Positions 1 through 9,362 of a DNA stretch of 64,000 bases are shown in pieces. The stretch covers positions 1 to 64,000 of the forward strand of contig JAFVPD010000004.1 in NCBI GenBank assembly GCA_017505535.1. Reading direction: 5' to 3'. The translations under genes and the position numbers were made by a program. Within the stretch, counting starts at the first letter, position 1. Each line of letters begins with the position of its first letter. Under the pieces are notes generated by a model. That model searched no databases. It saw nothing but the letters and a program-made list of their open reading frames with translations, and was not told the DNA's origin. This DNA comes from Muribaculaceae bacterium. Its GTDB lineage: Bacteria > Bacteroidota > Bacteroidia > Bacteroidales > Muribaculaceae.

Positions 1-1
1 C

Positions 2-1045
2 TTTAGCTTATCTTCGGTAACAATCCCCATATGTTGTAATATTAAGAACGTCTTTATGGGTTGTTTTAAACTGACATCGGTAGTGATAGCCGATTCAGTG
101 ACTGAGATAGGTGAAAGGGCCTTCTCTGGTTGCAAGGAATTGTCTTCGGTAACTATCCCCGATTCAGTGACTAAGATAGGAGAAGGAGCCTTCTATGGTT
201 GCGAGAGTTTGACTTCTGTCGTAATCCCCGATTCAGTGACTAAGATAGGAGAAAGAGCCTTCTCAATGTGCAAGAACTTGACTTCGTTGACTATTCCCAA
301 TTATGTGACAAAAATAGGGGACTCGGCCTTCTATGGTTGCAAGGAATTGATTTCTGTCGTGATTCCCGATTCTGTGACAAAGATAGGCAAAGGGGCCTTT
401 ATAGGTTGTGATAGTTTGCCTTCGGTGACTATTCCCAATTCTGTGACTGAGATAGGCGAATGTGCCTTCTCTAGATGTAATGGCTTGACATCGATCACAA
501 TTCCCGATTCAGTGACTAAGATAGAATCTGGAGCCTTCATTGGTTGCAGTAGCTTGACTTCTGTCGTAATCCCCGATTCAGTGACTGAGATAGGCGAAAG
601 GACCTTTGCAGGTTGTTCCGGCTTGAAGTCGGTAATAATCCCCGATTCAGTGACTGAGATAGGCGAAGGGGCCTTCTCTAGATGTAATGGCTTGACATCG
701 ATCACAATTCCCGATTCAGTGACAAAGATAGGAAAAAGGGCCTTTGAAGGTTGTTCCGGCTTGACTTCTGTCGTAATTCCTGATTCAGTGACTGAAATAG
801 GAGAATGGGCCTTCTCAGATTGTAGTGGTTTGTCGTCGGTCGTGATTCCCGATTCAGTGACTGGAATAGGAGAATGGGCCTTCTCAGATTGTAGTGGTTT
901 GTCGTCGGTCGTGATTCCCGATTCTGTGATTAAAATAGGACGATGGGCTTTCCATGGGTGTGATAGTTTGACCTTTACGACAAGGTGGAAGATAAAGTTG
1001 ATTCGAGCGTTCGGTTTCTTAAATTTCTTTAGACGAAGAAAATAG
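2..1045 (+). CDS. BspA-type leucine-rich-repeat protein, 5' end outside window
   Basis: The reading frame is open to the left edge, so the ATG at 56 is internal: the residues before it (LSSVTIP then about 17 more) already belong to a repeat. The whole visible product is about fifteen tandem 23-residue repeats of the type LTSVVIPDSVTEIGEGAFSGC, the TpLRR/BspA (LRR_5) pattern seen in surface proteins that bind host proteins or mediate adhesion in Bacteroidetes and treponemes. The product ends in a short basic tail (FFRRRK) with no recognisable sorting domain. Two adjacent repeats share an identical 60-bp DNA block (796-855 and 865-924), which points to recent repeat duplication or gene conversion. 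Signal peptide and N-terminal domains are not visible, so localisation to the surface is inferred. Confidence 0.85.
   Translation, partial: FSLSSVTIPICCNIKNVFMGCFKLTSVVIADSVTEIGERAFSGCKELSSVTIPDSVTKIGEGAFYGCESLTSVVIPDSVTKIGERAFSMCKNLTSLTIPNYVTKIGDSAFYGCKELISVVIPDSVTKIGKGAFIGCDSLPSVTIPNSVTEIGECAFSRCNGLTSITIPDSVTKIESGAFIGCSSLTSVVIPDSVTEIGERTFAGCSGLKSVIIPDSVTEIGEGAFSRCNGLTSITIPDSVTKIGKRAFEGCSGLTSVVIPDSVTEIGEWAFSDCSGLSSVVIPDSVTGIGEWAFSDCSGLSSVVIPDSVIKIGRWAFHGCDSLTFTTRWKIKLIRAFGFLNFFRRRK
796..924 (+). repeat. recent tandem duplication of an LRR unit
   Basis: Positions 796-855 and 865-924 are identical over 60 bp at a 69-bp spacing, which is exactly one 23-residue repeat. Other units are diverged at synonymous positions, so this copy is young. 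A second near-identical pair, around 455-530 and 662-735, is three units apart. Confidence 0.8.
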
Positions 1046-1078
1046 ATCTTGACAAAAAGTTGTTAAGGACAAAAACAA

Positions 1079-1133
1079 GAGCCTTATTCTGGCAGGAGCA
1101 AGATTATCTCAATCCTTGTCGAAAATAAGGCTC
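1079..1133. terminator. bidirectional terminator between convergent genes
   Basis: The arms gagccttatt (1079-1088) and aataaggctc (1124-1133) are perfectly complementary. Read on the minus strand the hairpin is followed by TTGTTTTTG, which suits termination of the ABC-F gene. On the plus strand a weaker T-rich stretch follows and would serve the LRR gene. The 35-nt loop is long. Confidence 0.55.
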
Positions 1134-1161
1134 GGTTTATTCAATAAAAAGTAATGTTGCG

Positions 1162-2796
1162 TTATTTGCGTTCGATGTCGTGGAGGGATTCCATTTTTTT
1201 GTTTTCGAGGAATTCGTTGATTCCGCAGAGGTGTTCGCGCACTCGTTTGTGCCCAAATTCATATACTTTAGTCGCCAATCCGTCAAGGAAGTCGCGGTCG
1301 TGGCTCACAAGAATGAGAGTGCCGTCGTAGTCTTGTAGGGCTTGCTTGAGAATGTCTTTTGTTTTGAGGTCAAGGTGATTGGTAGGCTCATCGAGAATGA
1401 GTAGGTTGACAGGCTCAAGGAGTAGTTTAAGTATCGCCAATCGTGTGCGTTCACCTCCAGAGAGGACTTTCACTTTTTTGGTGCTCTCTTCTCCACCAAA
1501 CATGAATGCTCCCAACATGTCTCGAATTTTCAACCTTACGTCGCCTTTGGCTATGTCGTCAATGGTTTGGAAAACTGTGAGGTTTTCATCGAGTAGCGAT
1601 GCTTGATTTTGGGCAAAGTAGGCGGTTTGGACGTTGTGCCCGAGTGTGAGTGTGCCCTCATGTTCAAGTTCTCCCATGATACATTTCACCATCGTTGATT
1701 TTCCTTCGCCATTGCGTCCGACAAATGCTACTTTATCACCACGCTCAATCATGAAGGAAGCATTTTGGAATACAATGTGGTCACCAAAAGCTTTTCCAAC
1801 GTTGTCAACTTGCACCGGATAGCTTCCGCTGCGAGGTGATGGCGGAAATTTTAGGCGTAGAGCCGAGGTGTCTTCTTCATCAACTTCAATGAGTTCAAGT
1901 TTTTCAAGCATTTTCACGCGGCTTTGCACTTGTAGGGTTTTGGAATAGGTGCCTTTAAAGCGCTCAATGAAATCCTTGGTTTCTTGTATCATTTTTTGCT
2001 GTTCCTCGTATTGTTTCATTTGCTGTTCGCGACGTTCTTTGCGTAGCTCGAGGTAATGGCTGTAAGAGGCTTTGTAGTCATAGATGCGACCCATTGTTAC
2101 CTCAATGGTGCGAGTTGTAATGGCATCAACAAAACGACGGTCGTGGCTTATTACGACAACGGCTTTGGCCGATGTTTTGATGAACTCTTCAAGCCACATG
2201 ATACTTTCAATGTCGAGGTGGTTTGTGGGCTCATCAAGAAGCAGCACGTCGGGATTTTTCAGTAGAAGTTTGGCCAATTCTATGCGCATTCTCCAACCTC
2301 CGCTAAACTCTGAGGTGGGCGAGTCGAGTTGGTCGCGCTCAAAACCTAATCCCATCAATGTTTTTTCAACATCTTCTTCAAAGTGGGTCATGTCTATTGC
2401 ATAGAATTTCTCGCTCAACTCGCTCACGCGCTCAATTAGAGCCATGTAGTCGTCGCTTTCGTAGTCAGTGCGAGTGGCCAATTCATTGTTCATTCGCTCA
2501 ATTTCGGCTTCGGCCTCCATGAGGTGGGCAAATGCCTGTGAAGCTTCTTCGCGCACGGTGCGTCCGTCCTCGGTCATCAAGTGTTGAGGCAAATAGGCCA
2601 CTACACAATCTTTTGGCACTGATACTGTGCCACGTGTAGCGCTACGAACTCCGGCAAGTATCTTTAGCAAAGTACTCTTCCCGGCTCCGTTTTTTCCCAT
2701 AAGGGCAATGCGGTCTTTCTCGTTTATTTGGAACGAAATATCTTTAAATAGTGTTGTGCCGCCAAATTCAACGGTTAATCCATCTACTGAAATCAT
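1162..2796 (-). CDS. ABC-F family ATPase (YbiT/Uup-like)
   Basis: This is a soluble protein with two ABC cassettes and no membrane domain, the ABC-F layout. These proteins bind the ribosomal E site and act in translation or, in some subgroups, antibiotic target protection. Cassette 1 has Walker A GKNGAGKST (residues 34-42), signature FSGGW (164-168) and Walker B LLLDEPTNHLD (about 185-195). A charged linker of about 80 residues (240-320) contains the ABC-F inter-domain region. Cassette 2 has GRNGEGKST (360-368), LSGGE (about 446) and LLILDEPTNHLD. The length of 544 is normal. It lies 13 bp (from the ORF edge) downstream of the DUF4491 gene and is probably co-transcribed with it. The exact ABC-F subgroup cannot be fixed by eye, so no resistance role is claimed. 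Confidence 0.93.
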   Translation of the reverse strand: MISVDGLTVEFGGTTLFKDISFQINEKDRIALMGKNGAGKSTLLKILAGVRSATRGTVSVPKDCVVAYLPQHLMTEDGRTVREEASQAFAHLMEAEAEIERMNNELATRTDYESDDYMALIERVSELSEKFYAIDMTHFEEDVEKTLMGLGFERDQLDSPTSEFSGGWRMRIELAKLLLKNPDVLLLDEPTNHLDIESIMWLEEFIKTSAKAVVVISHDRRFVDAITTRTIEVTMGRIYDYKASYSHYLELRKERREQQMKQYEEQQKMIQETKDFIERFKGTYSKTLQVQSRVKMLEKLELIEVDEEDTSALRLKFPPSPRSGSYPVQVDNVGKAFGDHIVFQNASFMIERGDKVAFVGRNGEGKSTMVKCIMGELEHEGTLTLGHNVQTAYFAQNQASLLDENLTVFQTIDDIAKGDVRLKIRDMLGAFMFGGEESTKKVKVLSGGERTRLAILKLLLEPVNLLILDEPTNHLDLKTKDILKQALQDYDGTLILVSHDRDFLDGLATKVYEFGHKRVREHLCGINEFLENKKMESLHDIERK

Positions 2797-2809
2797 GTTG
2801 TGATGCTAT

Positions 2810-3115
2810 TTAATGTTTGCGATTGGGATTGCGAGGAAACCAGCCTTTTTCGACTCTTTGTTTTTGCTCGAAAATTTCTTTGATGGTCCAAAACGAAGAA
2901 AAGGCAAATACTCCGAGCATAGTTGACCACAATACGTTATCGACCCATATCGACAAGCCCACTCCGACGAGTCCTAATACGAGGAACCACCACCAGCAAC
3001 GCGTGCCAAAATAATATTCACATTTAATGACTACGGGGTGAAATATCCCAATGATTAAAAACGTGCTGATGCCTATCACTAATCCCAATAGATGATAGGT
3101 TTCTAAAAATTGCAT
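2810..3115 (-). CDS. DUF4491 family small membrane protein
   Basis: This product of about 101 residues has three hydrophobic segments and the DUF4491 hallmark stretch LIIGIFHPVVIKCEYYFG near the N terminus. The family is Bacteroidetes-specific and has no known function. An upstream in-frame ATG at 3127 would give 105 residues, but a -7 promoter element ends only five bases before it. I therefore prefer the ATG at 3115 (MQFLETYHLLG), which also matches the usual start of the family; the alternative is a leaderless mRNA from 3127. It is the first gene of a two-gene unit with the ABC-F ATPase. Confidence 0.8.
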   Translation of the reverse strand: MQFLETYHLLGLVIGISTFLIIGIFHPVVIKCEYYFGTRCWWWFLVLGLVGVGLSIWVDNVLWSTMLGVFAFSSFWTIKEIFEQKQRVEKGWFPRNPNRKH

Positions 3116-3131
3116 AATTGTATCCATGATG

Positions 3132-3139
3132 CAAAGATA
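3132..3139 (-). promoter_or_regulatory. -7 promoter element TATCTTTG for DUF4491/ABC-F unit
   Basis: It matches the Bacteroidetes TAnnTTTG element exactly on the minus strand. No good TTTG -33 box is seen at 19-20 bp. Predicted transcription would start at about 3126-3129, almost on the first ATG. Confidence 0.5.
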
Positions 3140-3371
3140 GCGTTTTTCACGCTAATTGCCCAATTTAATCCCTCCAACCATGAAAAGGGTGGTAACATGT
3201 GGTTGATATCACAAAATGATGCATAGTGTTGTTGATTTATTAAAAATACTGAATAATATGTTCCAAAGTGGTAAATTTTAGTTATATTCGCAAGAATATT
3301 TATGCCATAAAGGGAATTAATGAATTCCAATAATGGATAGTACAAATCAAAAGAATTAAACAGAGTGAAAA

Positions 3372-3815
3372 ATGGATAAAGTAACAGTAAAAATAATCAA
3401 TCGTTCGGGACATGATGTTCCCGCCTATTCAACAGAGTCGTCGGCCGGAATGGACGTTAGAGCATGCTTGCAGGAACCGGTCACTTTGCAACCATTGCAA
3501 CGCGCATTAATCCCCACCGGATTGCGCATAGCGTTGCCACAGGGCTATGAGTGTCAAATACGTCCACGAAGTGGTCTTGCGCTGAAGCATGGTATATCAT
3601 TGGTGAATACTCCGGGCACGATTGATGCCGACTATCGCGGAGAGATAGGGGTGATTGTAATAAATCTCTCTAATGAGCCATTCACCATTAACAATGGCGA
3701 GCGCATTTGTCAGATGGTAATCACACGTTATTCCCACACGACTTGGGAGGTTGTAGATACGCTTGATGAAACCGAGCGAGGAGAGGGCGGATTTGGCCAC
3801 ACCGGTCGCGGCTAA
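3372..3815 (+). CDS. dut: dUTP diphosphatase
   Basis: It hydrolyses dUTP to dUMP and pyrophosphate, keeping uracil out of DNA and supplying thymidylate synthase (thyA lies at 36.3 kb). All five trimeric dUTPase motifs are present in order: AGMDVRA (motif 1), [10 protein letters not shown] (2), the [10 protein letters not shown] segment (3, catalytic Asp), ERICQMV (4) and the C-terminal Gly-rich [10 protein letters not shown] (5), which closes over the nucleotide. The length of 147 is typical of the homotrimeric class. It heads a plus-strand run that continues into TPR, DUF4292, EnvC-like and flippase genes, an arrangement I recognise as common in Bacteroidales. Confidence 0.97.
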   Translation: MDKVTVKIINRSGHDVPAYSTESSAGMDVRACLQEPVTLQPLQRALIPTGLRIALPQGYECQIRPRSGLALKHGISLVNTPGTIDADYRGEIGVIVINLSNEPFTINNGERICQMVITRYSHTTWEVVDTLDETERGEGGFGHTGRG

Positions 3816-3872
3816 TCCCTGCTCCGGAACGAGTTTCAACGAGCAAAAGGTTAAAATTTATCGGTCTTGAAA

Positions 3873-5627
3873 ATGAAAATCACTCGCACAATATCTCTTG
3901 CCGTTTTATTGATCGTAGCGTTTTGTTGTGGCATAGAAATTTCTGCCAAAGCGCCCGAGCAAGGCGTTGATGAATCCAATCGACGTAAAGCGGAGTATAT
4001 CTACATGGAAGCGCAGCGACATAATGCGCTCGATAAGCAAGATTCCTATTATGGATTGCTCAATCGTGCATATTCGCTCGACACAACCGCCACTGATGTG
4101 GGATTTTATCTGGGATATTATAAACTTGCCATGTCAAATGGCGATTCAACATTGTTTCATCGTGGCTACAACATGATGTCTAAACATTTTGAGAAATCGC
4201 CCGAAGATTTCTATGCGACCTATCTTTATGGAAATATCAATGAACGCATAGGCAAAAAACGGAAAGCCTTGACGGCATGGGCAAAGCTTGATTCGCTTTA
4301 CCCCGAAAAGCCGGAGATGGGATTCAAGTATGCCGAGGCATTATGTGCCACAAAAGACTCTTCTCTCACACGCAAAGCGCTCGATATTTATTCGCGCATA
4401 GAGGTTGCCGAGGGGAAAAGTGCCACTATTTCCAACCGCAAAGTCAGAGCATATTTCAATCTTAACGATACTGCTGCAATTATCAATGAATTGCATAGCC
4501 TCATTGCTTCGTCGCCACGCAGTGCTGAGTATAACGTATTTGCAGCTGATGTTTATTCGATTTTTAATTTACCTGATAGCGCTCTGTATTACTACAACAG
4601 AGCGTGTGAGATGGACTCGACCAATGGCTTGGCCTACTATTCACGAGCCAATTTCTATAAGGTGCAAGGAGATAGTATCACCTACGACCGAGAGGTGTTT
4701 CACGCCTTGAAAATGGAGAGTCTTGACTTGGAATCGAAGTTGAATCTGTTGACCAATTATATCCGAGCCTTATATGAAGACCCCGACCAGCAACCACGCA
4801 TTCAAGAACTGTTTGACGTGTTGATGGAGCAACATCCTCATGAGGTGGATATTCATGACCTATATTGTTCCTATCTTGTAGCCATCGAGGATTTTGAGGC
4901 GGCAGCCGAGCAGGCCGGATATGCTCTTGATATCAATCCCACCGAAGAGTCACGTTGGAGAGCATTGATGAGTCTATATGTCCAAACAAAGAATTATGAT
5001 AAAGCCGCCGAAGTGGGTACCGATGCCTTGCGATATCACCCCCGAAATGCTATGATAACCTACCTCATAGGGGTTGATTATAATTTGGCCGAAAAGCCCG
5101 ATAGCTCGCTATATTACCTCAATAAGGCATTGGCGATTACCGACTCTACCGATTTTGAAATGATTTCAAGTGTGTTGTGTAGCATTGGAGACGTGCATTA
5201 TCAAATGTCGGAGACCGATAGCGCATTTATATATTACGATAAAGCTCTTGCCGTGAATCCCGACAATTTATTGGCACTTAACAACTGCGCCTACTATCTC
5301 GCATGCGAAGGGAAGGACTTGGAACGAGCCGAGCGCATGAGTGCCATTACAATCAAAGCCGAACCAGAGAATGATACGTCGCTCGATACCTATGCATGGG
5401 TGCTGTTCAAGATGAAACAATATGATCGCGCACAGTACTATATTGAGGAGGCTTTCAAGTATAGCGACGAGCCATCGGCTGAGTTGTATCATCATGCCGG
5501 AGATATATATTTCATGACGGGTGATCCCGACAAAGCAGTGGAATATTGGCAACAAGCGCTTGACCTTGAACCCGACAATGAAATGTTGCAACGCAAGGTG
5601 AAACATAAAACCTATTTCTACAAATGA
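3873..5627 (+). CDS. exported tetratricopeptide-repeat protein
   Basis: The 584-residue protein starts with a signal peptide (MKITRTISLAVLLIVAFCCG, ending near ISAKA). The rest is almost all TPR-like helical hairpins, for example YDKAAEVGTDALRYHPRN, SAFIYYDKALAVNPDNLLALNN and PDKAVEYWQQALDLEPDN. I chose the ATG at 3873; a TTG two codons upstream is also in frame but weak. Its stop overlaps the next gene (ATGA at 5624), so it is translationally coupled to the DUF4292 lipoprotein and probably works with it in the envelope. TPR proteins act as protein-protein scaffolds; the partner is unknown. Confidence 0.88.
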   Translation: MKITRTISLAVLLIVAFCCGIEISAKAPEQGVDESNRRKAEYIYMEAQRHNALDKQDSYYGLLNRAYSLDTTATDVGFYLGYYKLAMSNGDSTLFHRGYNMMSKHFEKSPEDFYATYLYGNINERIGKKRKALTAWAKLDSLYPEKPEMGFKYAEALCATKDSSLTRKALDIYSRIEVAEGKSATISNRKVRAYFNLNDTAAIINELHSLIASSPRSAEYNVFAADVYSIFNLPDSALYYYNRACEMDSTNGLAYYSRANFYKVQGDSITYDREVFHALKMESLDLESKLNLLTNYIRALYEDPDQQPRIQELFDVLMEQHPHEVDIHDLYCSYLVAIEDFEAAAEQAGYALDINPTEESRWRALMSLYVQTKNYDKAAEVGTDALRYHPRNAMITYLIGVDYNLAEKPDSSLYYLNKALAITDSTDFEMISSVLCSIGDVHYQMSETDSAFIYYDKALAVNPDNLLALNNCAYYLACEGKDLERAERMSAITIKAEPENDTSLDTYAWVLFKMKQYDRAQYYIEEAFKYSDEPSAELYHHAGDIYFMTGDPDKAVEYWQQALDLEPDNEMLQRKVKHKTYFYK

Positions 5628-6460
5628 GACATTTGAATATACTCCTATTCTCGGTAATAACCATTGCCATTGCAATGTGGTTGACGGGGTGCCACTCGGC
5701 ACGTCAATCGGCCGTGGCAACGGGCAATGATAGCATAAAGTTATCGTTGGATAGCCGATTTGATTTGCTTGCCGGGTCTTATGCCGATTGGACCGATGTC
5801 AATGTCCCCATCAAATTGCGTTTGCAGCAGCCCAAGGAGATGTCAATTTCGGGAAGACTATATATGACTCGAGGCCAAAACGTGATGTTATCGTTACGTT
5901 TCTTGGGTATGGAGGTGATGAATCTATATGTGAATAGTGATTCGATTTATGCCACCGACAAGATTCACAAATATTACTTGGCCGAGGATTTGAAAACGCT
6001 CGTAGCCGGATTCCCAATGACCATCAATGACGTCCAAGATTTGTTGCTCGGGAGAGTGTTTTTGTTGCAACATGGTACATTATCTCCCAAAATGAAACGA
6101 CATGTAGAGCTATCCGAGATAAATAGTTATATGGCTATTTCTCCAAAGAAAAGTTTCAATGGAATAGAATATGCTTTCGGTGCCGATGCCGACAACCGCT
6201 TGAAAGTTCTCACTGCCACTCGCAATGGTAGCGATGTGTTGCAGTGTGTGTATGACAAATGGGTTGATAGCAATGCCGGACAGGTGGCGTGTTCCAATCA
6301 AGTGTCATTGACTTTGGGCGAAACATTCCTTCAGGCGACTCTCGAGAGTGACTACGATGCTGCAAAATGGGACACTCCAAATACCCGCAGTTGGAAAATG
6401 CCCAAAGGTTACAAACGTGTATATGGCAAGGCTTTGATTGAGGCTTTTGCATCTAAATAG
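5624..6460 (+). CDS. DUF4292 family lipoprotein
   Basis: The 278-residue protein has a lipoprotein signal peptide with lipobox LTGC (Cys at about residue 23). The body matches the Bacteroidetes DUF4292 type: an N-terminal beta-rich region with PIKLRLQQPKEMSISGRLYMTRG and VMLSLRFLGMEVMNLYVNSDSIYATDK, resembling LolA/LolB-like folds. The function is unknown; a role in outer-membrane lipid or lipoprotein handling is only an inference from fold resemblance. It overlaps the upstream TPR gene by 4 bp and is followed within 7 bp by the EnvC-like gene. Confidence 0.85.
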   Translation: MRHLNILLFSVITIAIAMWLTGCHSARQSAVATGNDSIKLSLDSRFDLLAGSYADWTDVNVPIKLRLQQPKEMSISGRLYMTRGQNVMLSLRFLGMEVMNLYVNSDSIYATDKIHKYYLAEDLKTLVAGFPMTINDVQDLLLGRVFLLQHGTLSPKMKRHVELSEINSYMAISPKKSFNGIEYAFGADADNRLKVLTATRNGSDVLQCVYDKWVDSNAGQVACSNQVSLTLGETFLQATLESDYDAAKWDTPNTRSWKMPKGYKRVYGKALIEAFASK

Positions 6461-6467
6461 GTTGATT

Positions 6468-7907
6468 ATGAACATGTGGCGATTGGCATTGATAATGTTT
6501 CTCATAGTGAGTAGCTGCCAAAGTGTGGCTGCTCAAGGGCGGAGTGCTGAGAACATTAAACGTGAGCGCCAAGACGCCTCTCGCCAAATAAAAGAGACAA
6601 CGCTCCGTCTCAATGAAAATGAGCAGCGATTGCAACGTGAACTCAATAGCCTGAATCTTGTGGAGGCTGAAATAGGGGAGCTGAACAAGGTTATAAATCG
6701 CCACCAATTGGCTGTTGATAGCATTGATTTAAAAATGCAGCAACTCAATGACTCAATCAATATAATCAACCTTCGCTTGTCGCAAATGCGTGAAAAATAT
6801 GCCACCGCCGTTAGGAAAATGCAGTCCAATCAAGGGGATATGAGTACGTTGTCGTTTATTTTTTCTTCCGAGACGTTCACTCAGGCCTATCGGCGTATGC
6901 GATATTTGCGCCAATTTTCGCAATGGCGCCAAAAGAAATCGCAAGAGATTAAATCGTTGCAGGATAAACTTGCCGAGCGCAAGCAAGCTCTCTCGGTCAT
7001 GCAATTGTCTAAGCGACAAACTATTGACAAGATGATGACCGGGCGAGACTCGTTAACGGCTAAGTCAAAGACGGTCGAAACGCTTGTCGCCGGGTTGCAA
7101 AACCAAGAGAAGGCGTTAAAGAATTTGCTCGAGAAGAAGGAACGAGAGGCTGAGGCTCTTGACCGGGAACTTGAACGCGTGATTGAAGAGCAACGCATTG
7201 CCGAGGAGAAACGTCTTGCCGAAGAGAAGCGTAAACAGGAAGAAGCCGAGCGCAAGCGCATTGCCGAAGAACAGCGCCGCAAACGTGAGGCCGATTCGCT
7301 TGAGCAGGTACGACTTCGTCAAGAAGCTGAGCAGCAAAACAAAGAGGCTCAGAAGAAAAAAGATGAAGAAAAAGCCCGAGCAGACAAGAAATCGTCGGAA
7401 GTGAAACAAACTCCAACGATTATTGCGCCTCCCCAACGTGACAAAGAAACAAAGAAAACCAAGTTGCCGAGCGACAAGGAGCTGACATTGGCCTTTGCAT
7501 CAATGCGCAGTCGCCTCCCGATGCCGGTGGCGTCTCGCTATTCGGTTGTGCGACAATTTGGTGTCCATCAACACCCTCATCTCGAGCATGTTAAGGTGCG
7601 CAACTCGGGAATTGACTTTGAAGTGGCCGCAAATGCCTCTGTGAGAGCGGTCTATGATGGTGTCGTATCGGCAATATTCCGCCAGCCGGGATATAACAAT
7701 ATAGTGATGATACGCCATGGAAGTTATATCACTATATACACCAATTTGGTGAATATTGTGGTGCGCAAGGGCGATATTGTAAAAGCTCAACAACAGTTGG
7801 GCGAAGTGTATGCCGACCCGGCCGACAATAATCGCTCGATATTGCATTTTGAGATACGACGTGAAACCGAGAAACTAAACCCGGCCGAGTGGCTAAACCT
7901 AAAATAA
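6468..7907 (+). CDS. envC: EnvC-like murein hydrolase activator (degenerate LytM domain)
   Basis: This is a secreted, division-linked activator of peptidoglycan amidases. The signal peptide (residues 1-23, ending VAAQ) is followed by a coiled coil of about 300 residues, including a Glu/Arg/Lys-rich stretch with repeated AEEKR/AEEQR, and a C-terminal LytM/M23 domain (about 370-479). The zinc site looks broken: the HxxxD motif reads NSGID, the usual YGH reads YTN, and HxH reads ILH. This is expected for EnvC/NlpD-type activators that do not cut peptidoglycan themselves. I used the ATG at 6468 rather than the upstream TTG at 6438, which lies inside the previous gene. The neighbours are envelope genes. 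Confidence 0.87.
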   Translation: MNMWRLALIMFLIVSSCQSVAAQGRSAENIKRERQDASRQIKETTLRLNENEQRLQRELNSLNLVEAEIGELNKVINRHQLAVDSIDLKMQQLNDSINIINLRLSQMREKYATAVRKMQSNQGDMSTLSFIFSSETFTQAYRRMRYLRQFSQWRQKKSQEIKSLQDKLAERKQALSVMQLSKRQTIDKMMTGRDSLTAKSKTVETLVAGLQNQEKALKNLLEKKEREAEALDRELERVIEEQRIAEEKRLAEEKRKQEEAERKRIAEEQRRKREADSLEQVRLRQEAEQQNKEAQKKKDEEKARADKKSSEVKQTPTIIAPPQRDKETKKTKLPSDKELTLAFASMRSRLPMPVASRYSVVRQFGVHQHPHLEHVKVRNSGIDFEVAANASVRAVYDGVVSAIFRQPGYNNIVMIRHGSYITIYTNLVNIVVRKGDIVKAQQQLGEVYADPADNNRSILHFEIRRETEKLNPAEWLNLK

Positions 7908-7928
7908 TTCAGTAAAATTGTATTCACG

Positions 7929-9362
7929 ATGAACGCAAACCCACGAAACGGACGATTGTCGGCCATGGTGCTCAAAGCCATGAGTGTATTTGGCGGTGTG
8001 CAAGTCGTGAATATCATGTGCTCGATAGTGCGCACAAAGTTGGTTGCCTTATTGATGGGCCCTATTGGGATTGGCCTGTTTGGCCTTTATAATTCGGCAA
8101 TTGAAATGCTCAGTTCGCTCCTTCAATTGGGATTGCGTAATAGTGCTGTCAGAGATGTTGCTGCAACCACCGATCAATCGCGAGTAAAAATCATTGTGGA
8201 GGTTGTGCGACGTTGGTCGTGGTTGTTGGGGATTTTTGCGGCTGTAGTCACTTTGGCATTGTCGCCACAGTTGAGTCAATGGACTTTTGGCGATAGTAAT
8301 CACACGTGTGGGTTTATGGCCTTGGCTATTGTGATGATGCTATCGGCAATTTCCAATGGCGAATTGGCCATCATGCAAGGACTAAAACAGTTGAAACGAC
8401 TGGCCAAAGCTTCATTGTGGGGCGTTGTTGGAGGTCTTGCTGTTTCTGTTCCGTTGTTTTATTATTGGGGTATTGACAGTATCGTGCCGGCGCTCATCGC
8501 CTATGCCGTAATCACTACCATTGCGGTCTATGTCAATCGCTCGCGCCCCGAGAAACTCCCCTGTACGTTATCGTTGAAAGAAACATTCACGATGGGGCGA
8601 GGATTCATCGTGTTGGGAATCTACATGACAATATCGGCATTTGCCGCCATGTTGGCTTCATATATATTCATGGTATATCTCAATCATGAGGCCGATGTCA
8701 CCACAGTGGGGCATTATCAGGCGGGTTATACGCTTGTCAACCGATACGTGGGACTCATCTTTACGGCCATTGCAATGGAATATTATCCACGTCTGTCACA
8801 GACCATTGCCCATCGTGGTCGATGCTCAACGATGGTCTCTCACGAAATAAAAATCACGCTATGGGTACTTGTTGCGGTGATTGCCGTTTTCATCTCGGCC
8901 AAAGATTTAATAATAACACTGCTCTATGCTGCCGAATTTAAAACAATTGCGCCATTCATCACGTGGGCAATCGTTGGCATGGTGTTTCGTGCCGTTTCGT
9001 GGTGCATGGCATTCGTGATATTGGCTCGTGGCGATGGCAAGTTGTATCTCATTACCGAAACCTCAAGCGCCATTATCGGGTTGGCCCTCAATATTGTAGC
9101 CTTTGAATTATGGGGACTTGATGGACTGGGATTTGCCTATATACTATGGTATGTTATTTACACCATAATCGTAGCTTCGGTTTATCGCTATCGCTACCAC
9201 ATGAGGCTTGGGAAAGGCATCGTTAGACTCATTATATTTGCTACCGTCACAAGTGTGTCGGCTGCCTTGCTTTCGACCTTTGTGGGTTGGTGGGGAGCGT
9301 CAATAGTAGCCGTCGTAGCCGTCTTCTTCTCGGCGCGACGCCTCATTTTGCATAGTCGATAA
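7929..9362 (+). CDS. O-antigen/polysaccharide flippase (Wzx-like)
   Basis: This 477-residue integral membrane protein has about 12-14 hydrophobic helices and belongs to the MATE/MOP superfamily of lipid-linked oligosaccharide translocases. N-terminal features include MVLKAMSVFGGVQVVNIMCS and the loop RTKLVALLMGPIGIGLFGLY, as in the WzxE/O-antigen translocase group. It would move undecaprenyl-linked glycan across the inner membrane. It follows the EnvC-like gene by 21 bp. Its TAA abuts the TAA of the convergent gene with no base between them. Confidence 0.85.
   Translation: MNANPRNGRLSAMVLKAMSVFGGVQVVNIMCSIVRTKLVALLMGPIGIGLFGLYNSAIEMLSSLLQLGLRNSAVRDVAATTDQSRVKIIVEVVRRWSWLLGIFAAVVTLALSPQLSQWTFGDSNHTCGFMALAIVMMLSAISNGELAIMQGLKQLKRLAKASLWGVVGGLAVSVPLFYYWGIDSIVPALIAYAVITTIAVYVNRSRPEKLPCTLSLKETFTMGRGFIVLGIYMTISAFAAMLASYIFMVYLNHEADVTTVGHYQAGYTLVNRYVGLIFTAIAMEYYPRLSQTIAHRGRCSTMVSHEIKITLWVLVAVIAVFISAKDLIITLLYAAEFKTIAPFITWAIVGMVFRAVSWCMAFVILARGDGKLYLITETSSAIIGLALNIVAFELWGLDGLGFAYILWYVIYTIIVASVYRYRYHMRLGKGIVRLIIFATVTSVSAALLSTFVGWWGASIVAVVAVFFSARRLILHSR

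Noticed and set aside
331..705. 124-codon open frame antisense to the LRR gene
   Set aside because: It is produced by the repeated DNA of the LRR gene read backwards; it has the same 69-bp periodicity and no independent start signals.
56..1045. Repeat array as a possible CRISPR
   Set aside because: The 69-bp units are in-frame coding repeats of an LRR protein, with no short identical repeats separated by unique spacers.
1162..2796. ABC-F protein as an antibiotic resistance determinant
   Set aside because: The sequence looks like a housekeeping YbiT/Uup-type member; nothing around it suggests a mobile resistance gene.
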